A stretch of 64,000 nucleotides of DNA. Source: Carallia brachiata (taxonomy: Eukaryota; Streptophyta; Magnoliopsida; Malpighiales; Rhizophoraceae). Below are positions 58,561 to 64,000 of the stretch, piece by piece (positions within the stretch are counted from its first letter, which is position 1; each line of letters begins with the position of its first letter). A model generated the notes under the pieces. The model searched no databases, had not been told where the DNA came from, and saw only the letters and a list, made by a program, of their open reading frames with translations. Location: the NCBI GenBank assembly GCA_021464245.1, contig JADCRB010000038.1, positions 248,001 through 312,000 on the forward strand, written 5' to 3'. The translations under genes were made by a program, and so were the position numbers.

Positions 58561-61214
58561 ACTACATGTTGTTTTCAAGCCAACGACCTTTAACTTTGTT
58601 ACTTATTAGATAGAGATGTCTCATCTTGCATTAATTGCAAGACACCAACTTCAACATCATTCAATAAAAAAAACTAAATAATTCCTAAGCTTGTGGACAA
58701 AATCTCAATTTAGTTCGGAGAGACTTAATTAATTTATTTTTGAACATTCTATTTTTTTTAAATATAATTCACTTATAATTTCATCTAATATATTAGTGGG
58801 CTCTCTTTACTAATACTTGCTAATTTTTTTTTTGTAAGGATATCTCACTCATTATCTTACACACATAAATATATTTTTTTTATTTTAAATAGACCCTAAT
58901 TATTGTGTGGTGTAAAATTATGAATAAATTATACTCGCAAAATAAAGTGAGTAAAATTAGAAATTCCTAATATAAAGAAATGATAAAATAGATTTGTATT
59001 GTAAAATTATAAGTGAATTATACTTGCAAAAAAGCAAGTAAAAATAATAACCACCTTTTTTTATGACTAAAATGAGTAAGTATATGTGGTTCCCTACAAA
59101 CCTGATAAGGAGGATTACACAGATATCATACCGAGATAGACTAGACTATCTATATTAAACTTATAAAGAAGAAAATTCTGCAAGTTTAATAAATGTCATT
59201 AGATATTGTTTGAAGCCTTAAAAAAAACTACACATATATGACTTCACCATTTGGTATAACTAAGACTTAAACTCATAATTTCGTCACAAACCAAGCTTTT
59301 TGCCATGACCTACTAAACAATGGTAATTTTAGTTAGATATTTATCGGCTTATTTTTAAACAAGTCTACGAGGTGTACTTTTTTTTTTTTTTGAGAATATA
59401 TGAGGTGTACTTGAAATATCGACATTCTGAAGAGGCAGTCAGGAACGCAGTGAAGAAAAAAAATCCTTTAAAAAAGCTCAGGCTTAATGAGAACTGACAA
59501 AAGATTTGTCTCACATTTTCTAGTACAAGATACATGTAATTAGCTAAAATTATTGCCTTAAAATTTGAGTAAGATTTGATCTTTTATGGGCATAAAGAAA
59601 TTCTTTATTCATTTGTTGAGGATTTCTCTGCTCAAAAATTAACAAGGATTAATATCAAAAAATATCACTATTTTTATATTTTTTAACAAATTTAATATAA
59701 TTTTTAAAATAATAAATCTAATATAATTCAATTATTTTTTAACAAATTTAACATAATTTTTAAAAACTAACAAATTAGTACATTTAATTATTTTCTAACA
59801 AATGTAACACACTGTCAGTTAAAAATAACCAAATCCTCCAATATGTATATATGCACATAAAACATTTAGGGGTTTTAAACTATACTAAATTTAGATATAG
59901 ACGTGTCATATGTATATATTAAAGAATTCGGTTACTTTTAACTGATCATTTTTAATTAAATCTACTAAATTTGTTAGAAAATAATTTAATTGTATTAAAT
60001 TTATTAGTTGTTAAAGATTGTACTAAATTTGTTAGAAAATAATGAAATTGTGTTAAATTTGTTAATTTTTAAAAATTGTGTTAAATTTGTTGAAAAATAA
60101 AAAAATGATATATTTTTTTTAAATTAACCCAATTAACAATGAGTGTCAGGGAAGAGTTTTAGCTATTGCATTTTACAGCCCACAAACTGACATTTGTCTT
60201 TAATTTTAATTTTTAACCTTTCAAAACACTGAAAAACTTAGTCTTCTTATTGAATTGTCCAACAATCGCCTTGGAAATTGCCACAACAAAGTCCCTTTGA
60301 CATGAAGAAATCCTCATCAGGCCCGTGGTTGCTTGAACTTTTCTCTACATATTTGTTGAATTTTTCTCACGTATATATTCAATTTATGAACCATAATGTT
60401 GAAATGTAGAATAAACTATGCGAGGAAATAGAATAAGAAAGAGAAGAAAAAAACAAAGCAAAGAGATGCATAATTTGGTTGTAATGACTTACATATACCA
60501 TCCCAAGACCCATAATCATAAGGGTTTAATTTCTTTTTTATAAATTTATGTGTCTCATACGGTATATGAACTCCAATATATATAATAAAAATTGACTTAC
60601 ATATAAGGTCATTATACTGCAAATCTGTAATAATACTGAGAGTGTGCTAGAATCCTTAATTAATTGCAATCAAATCTATATTAGCTGAATCAAAGAATCT
60701 TATTTTGATTGTAATCAGATAGTTTCTCTAACGAATAAGCTATGGCATTGATGCCTATCAAAACTCTATTCTTGTTGTTGAACTAAAGTTACGTAGAGGC
60801 AATTATGTTTGTCAATTTTTCAGTTTGTCCCCATTCTCGTAGTTTAAGAAAAGTGCCAAAATTATGTTTGTTGATTTTCCAAAATCCTGCTTTTGTGGTA
60901 AGATGGTTTCCGAATTTAGTAAAAGATGGTTAGTTGGGTGCTCCATACTGGATATTTTGGTTCGAATTACTTTCTAAAATTAAACTTGGTAGACTTGTTG
61001 AAAGAGTCTTGTTTTGTTTTTTTCCTCTGTTATCCGCATGCACTTGAATTCAATATACGACTTAATGTTTTCTTGTTGATTAACGGGATTATTGAAAGGG
61101 AATCAGCAGAAGCATTGATCCTAGTCGGCCTCCTTCGGAAGGATCCTCAGTCCATGTATTCAAGCTCCTATAATATCAGACTTCAATTTTCTTCTGCCTC
61201 GGAGTCACTTATTC
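58561..61214. other. Spacer between A2 and B2
   Basis: No gene. Post-A sequence shared with 29400-29580 is followed by AT-rich DNA, a MITE at 59646-60130 and, from about 60190, the B upstream region. The frame at 60926-61309 overlaps the B promoter and is partly conserved in B1. Confidence 0.5.
59646..60130. mobile_element. MITE with 9-bp target duplication, Mutator-like
   Basis: The left end, GGATTAATATCAAAAAATAT, is mirrored at the right end (ATATATTTTTTTTAAATTAACCC). Inside are repeated AACAAATTTAA / TTAAATTTGTT words. The flanks AATTAACAA at 59637-59645 and 60131-60139 are an exact 9-bp duplication. The 485-bp element has no coding capacity. Confidence 0.7.
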
Positions 61215-62747
61215 ATGGAAACCTGGTACCTCATCCTCGTCCCAGTCTCCGTTTCGGCCTTCCTGAAAGCCGTCTTAAACTACTTTTTCCCTTCCAAGAA
61301 ACACACTGATGGTCTCCCGCCAGGCCCCTTGTCCATCCCCATTATCAGTACCGTCCTGTGGCTCCCAAAGTCCTTAGCAGACCTCGAGCCCATTGTCCGA
61401 AGCCTGCATGCAAAATTTGGCCCCATTATCACTCTCTCAGAGTTGGCCCCCGCGCCGCCATCTTCATTGTCTACCGCTCTCTTGCCCACCAGGCCTTGGT
61501 TCGCAAAGGGGCCACTTTCGCTGACCAGCCTCCGCATTTTTCTGTTGCCAAGATTCTGAGCAGTAACCAACATAGCATCAATTCAGCTTCTTATGGGCCT
61601 ACTTGGCTCCTCCTCCGCCGAAATCTCACCTCAGAAATCCTCCATCCATCGAGGCTCAAGTCCTATTCCTATGCCCGCAACAGGGTAGTTCAAACACCTG
61701 AAATAACTTCCGATCAGTGTCCAATGTGGGAAATCCTGTACAGCTTATGGAACATTTTCAGCATGCCATGTTTTGCTTATTGGCTTTCATGTGCTGTGGA
61801 GACGGCCTTGACCAAAACCAAGTGAAGGAAATGGGGAGAATTTTGCGTGATATGCTTCTGACCTCGAAATTGCTACGTGTACTCAATTTCTGGCCAGGAT
61901 TGACCAAGATTGTGTTTCCCATAAAAATGGGCAGGTTTCTTGCAGAAGCGAAAACATCATGTAGATGTATTAATTCCTATGATAAGAGCAAGAAAAAGGG
62001 AGAAAGAAGAGAGATTGAGAAAGGCCAAAGCGGATAATTATAAAGATGGATACGTTTTATCCTATGTGGATACTTTGTTGGACCTGCAGCTTCCTGATGG
62101 GAAGAGAAATCTCAGCGAAGATGAAATGGTTACTTTATGCAATGAATTTATTAACCCGGAACAGACACTACTTCAACTGCATTACAATGGATCATGGCTA
62201 ATTTGGTTAAGCACCCGTAAATTCAAGAAAAGCTGTTCATGGAAATTGAAGGGGTTGTTAAAGATGGAGAAGAAATTGTAAAGGAAGATGATTTGCAGAA
62301 GCTGCCATATCTGAAAGGAATAATTTTGGAAGGTCTCAGGCGGCACCCGCCTGCACATTTTCTGCTGCCACATGCTGTGACCGAGGATACAGTTTTGGGT
62401 AATTATGTGATACCAAAAAATGGGACTGTAAACTTCATGGTATCAGACATTGGGATCCAAAAGTGTGGGAAGACCCAATGGAATTCAAGCCTGAAAGGTT
62501 CACGGAGAAGCATTTGATATACCGGGAAGCAGAGAGATCAGGATGATGCCATTTGGGGCTGGGAGGAGGATATGCCCGGGACTGGTCTGGCAATGCTTCA
62601 TTTGGAGTATTCCGTGGCCAATTTGATTTGGAATTTGAGTGGAAAGCTAAAGATGGAGATTGTATTGATCTATCTGAGAAGCTGGAGTTCACTATGGTCA
62701 TGAGGTATCCTTTGCAGGCGCACATAATTCCCAGGTTTAAGAATCAA
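61215..62747 (+). pseudogene. CYP89A-like P450 pseudogene B2
   Basis: The start METWYLILVPV is close to B1, but the frame breaks repeatedly. There is an extra TC in the CT run at about 61433, a lost A near 61700, an extra A near 61926 and a lost base in the I-helix (AACCCGG for AACACCGG, about 62152). A CAA to TAA stop lies at about 62218, with small deletions near 62450, 62503 and 62583. Pieces of every P450 motif survive, including LEGLRRHPP and [14 protein letters not shown] heme sequence. Unlike B1, it keeps the region corresponding to the 104-bp deletion. Even the final stop is lost: TAA became CAA at 62745-62747. Confidence 0.92.
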
Positions 62748-62767
62748 AATGCTGTTACTGTAGAGAC

Positions 62768-63526
62768 CAAGGTTGTCAGAACCGGACCGGTCATCGAACT
62801 GGAAACATTAGTGGGTCAAGGTTCAACCGGTCGAACCGATATTTGAACCGGTATTTATTAATATATATATATTTATAAAAATAATTTAAAAAAATTATAT
62901 TTATATATGATTATTAAATAAAAAAAATCGGTTCACCGGTCGAACCGGTATTAAAATCGGTATTTAATATTAAATATATAAAAAATATTTTATATATTAT
63001 ACATCAAAATCTATATGTAAAATGTAATATTAAATACATATGTATGTTAGAATACTTACATTTATAAATTTAAAATATATGATTTAGAATTTATTATAGG
63101 ATAGAATTAACAATTTAAAAAATTAATAATTATTTTACCAAAAATAAAATAATAAGTGTTAATTTATAGAAATATAAAATAGTATGGTATATATGAGACA
63201 TTTGAGAAAATAATAAGTATAAAAAAAAAAATAACAACAAGTTATAAGTTGATTTAGTGGTATGAGACTTATCTTTCATGTTGGAGGTCAAGGGTTCGAA
63301 AACTAAATTATACAAAGTTGTGTGAAATTTTTTCTTAATTATTAAAATAACCAACCCGGTCAACCCGGGACCGGTTCACCAGTCCGACCGGTTGAACCGG
63401 TCCGTTGACTGTGTTTTGACCGGTCCGGTCCGTAGAAAATTTGGGCTACAACCCGGACCGGACCTCTGACCGGTCACCGGTCTAACTGGTTGAACCGACC
63501 GGTCCGGTCCGGATTCGACAACAATA
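62768..63526. mobile_element. hAT-like non-autonomous element, ACCGGTT-rich family, copy 3
   Basis: An exact 8-bp target duplication GTAGAGAC flanks it (62760-62767 and 63527-63534). The paralogous B1 3' flank has a single GTAGAGAC at about 33768-33775 and no element, a true empty site. Ends are inverted repeats: left GTTGTCAGAACCGGACCGG and, in reverse complement, right GTTGTCGAATCCGGACCGG. The 759-bp body is AT-rich and non-coding, with a tRNA-like stretch near 63245-63300. Confidence 0.88.
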
Positions 63527-63534
63527 GTAGAGAC

Positions 63535-64000
63535 ACGGAAAATGTACATTCTTTTATCTAATCTAAAGTTTTTCAAAAAAAAAAAAAGTCGTGGTTCCGG
63601 ACGCCACGTGAACTCATCTGCTTTTCCTTTTTACTCGTCTCGTCTGCGTAGCTGGACTCCATGATATAATTTGTTACTTAAAATTAGGAGTCCAACTACA
63701 GTACTACTGAAAATGGACAAAGGAATTGTCATTTCTATAATATGTATATATTTTAATTATCTTATTATTATAGCTGGACTCTATAATATTATTTTAATTA
63801 ACAAGTTGATATGAGGGAAGGATAGTCTGGTTTTATTTGTTATGGTGTGTTTTTGGCTCTCTGTTTTTTTTTTTCTGATGTACTTAACTTCTTTCACCTT
63901 TGTAAGATAAAAATAAATAAATAAATAAATAAGAAGCAGAAGATTAAGGTCTACCCAAAGTTTTACGTAATAGAACTAGTCTAGTCTGCTAATACTTTTG
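63535..64000. other. 3' flank of B2
   Basis: This matches the flank of B1 at 33776-34246. A (AAAT)n run replaces the GAA run of the other copy. No gene. Confidence 0.6.

Larger units (their letters stand above)
55440..64000 (+). repeat. Duplicated unit AB, copy 2 (A2 stub and B2), running off the window
   Basis: The segments are collinear with 26525-34245: A promoter (55445-56289), post-A region (about 58660-58800), B upstream region (60190-61214), B gene and 3' flank (63535-64000). The last bases, CTGCTAATACTTTTG, still match copy 1 at about 34232-34246, so the duplication continues beyond the window. Confidence 0.8.

Noticed and set aside
1..64000. CRISPR arrays, rRNA genes, bacterial-type operons
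   Set aside because: No regularly spaced palindromic repeats or rRNA-like sequence; the window is plant nuclear DNA, where such systems are not expected.

Overview
The window is nuclear DNA of a flowering plant, most likely a woody eudicot. It is AT-rich, its genes have GT-AG introns and AATAAA-type 3' ends, and it carries tau-class GST, PR-4/hevein, GLTSCR/BRIP-type and CYP89A-type genes plus Copia, hAT-like, Mutator-like and SINE-like insertions. I cannot name the species.

Left part (1-23 kb), ordinary genes on mixed strands. A coiled-coil protein with a predicted N-terminal membrane segment lies at 2015-4079 (+). A polyglutamine-rich GLTSCR-domain protein of the SWI/SNF BRIP type lies at 7035-10890 (+). 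A two-exon tau-class glutathione S-transferase lies at 13352-14404 (+). A two-exon secreted hevein-barwin (PR-4-like) protein lies at 21742-22826 (-). The first two genes each carry one apparent single-base frameshift in otherwise conserved coding sequence. Between 15 and 21 kb is a nest of short DNA transposons whose target-site duplications can still be read.

Right part (26-64 kb), a degenerating CYP89A-like cytochrome P450 array, all on the + strand and intronless. There are three gene types. Type A has copies at 27.7 kb (pseudogene) and 56.3 kb (N-terminal stub fused to a Copia element). Type B has copies at 32.3 kb (disrupted by a deletion of about 104 bp) and 61.2 kb (many lesions). Type C has copies at 37.4 kb (one base from intact) and 44.2 kb (the only fully open copy, 518 aa). 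The order is A1-B1-C1-C2-A2-B2. A1-B1 and A2-B2 are copies of one duplicated unit that runs past the window end. C1 and C2, with about 3.3-3.5 kb of downstream DNA each, form a second, better preserved duplication. Comparing the paired copies gives empty sites for several insertions: a 759-bp hAT-like element in B2 and two tiny A-rich inserts with 16-bp target duplications in C2.

The stretch 49.3-55.4 kb between C2 and A2 is mostly decayed retroelement, with a recognisable Copia RNase H relic and LTR. No CRISPR array, rRNA or convincing tRNA was seen. All splice sites and family names come from reading the sequence and from knowledge of the families; nothing was searched.
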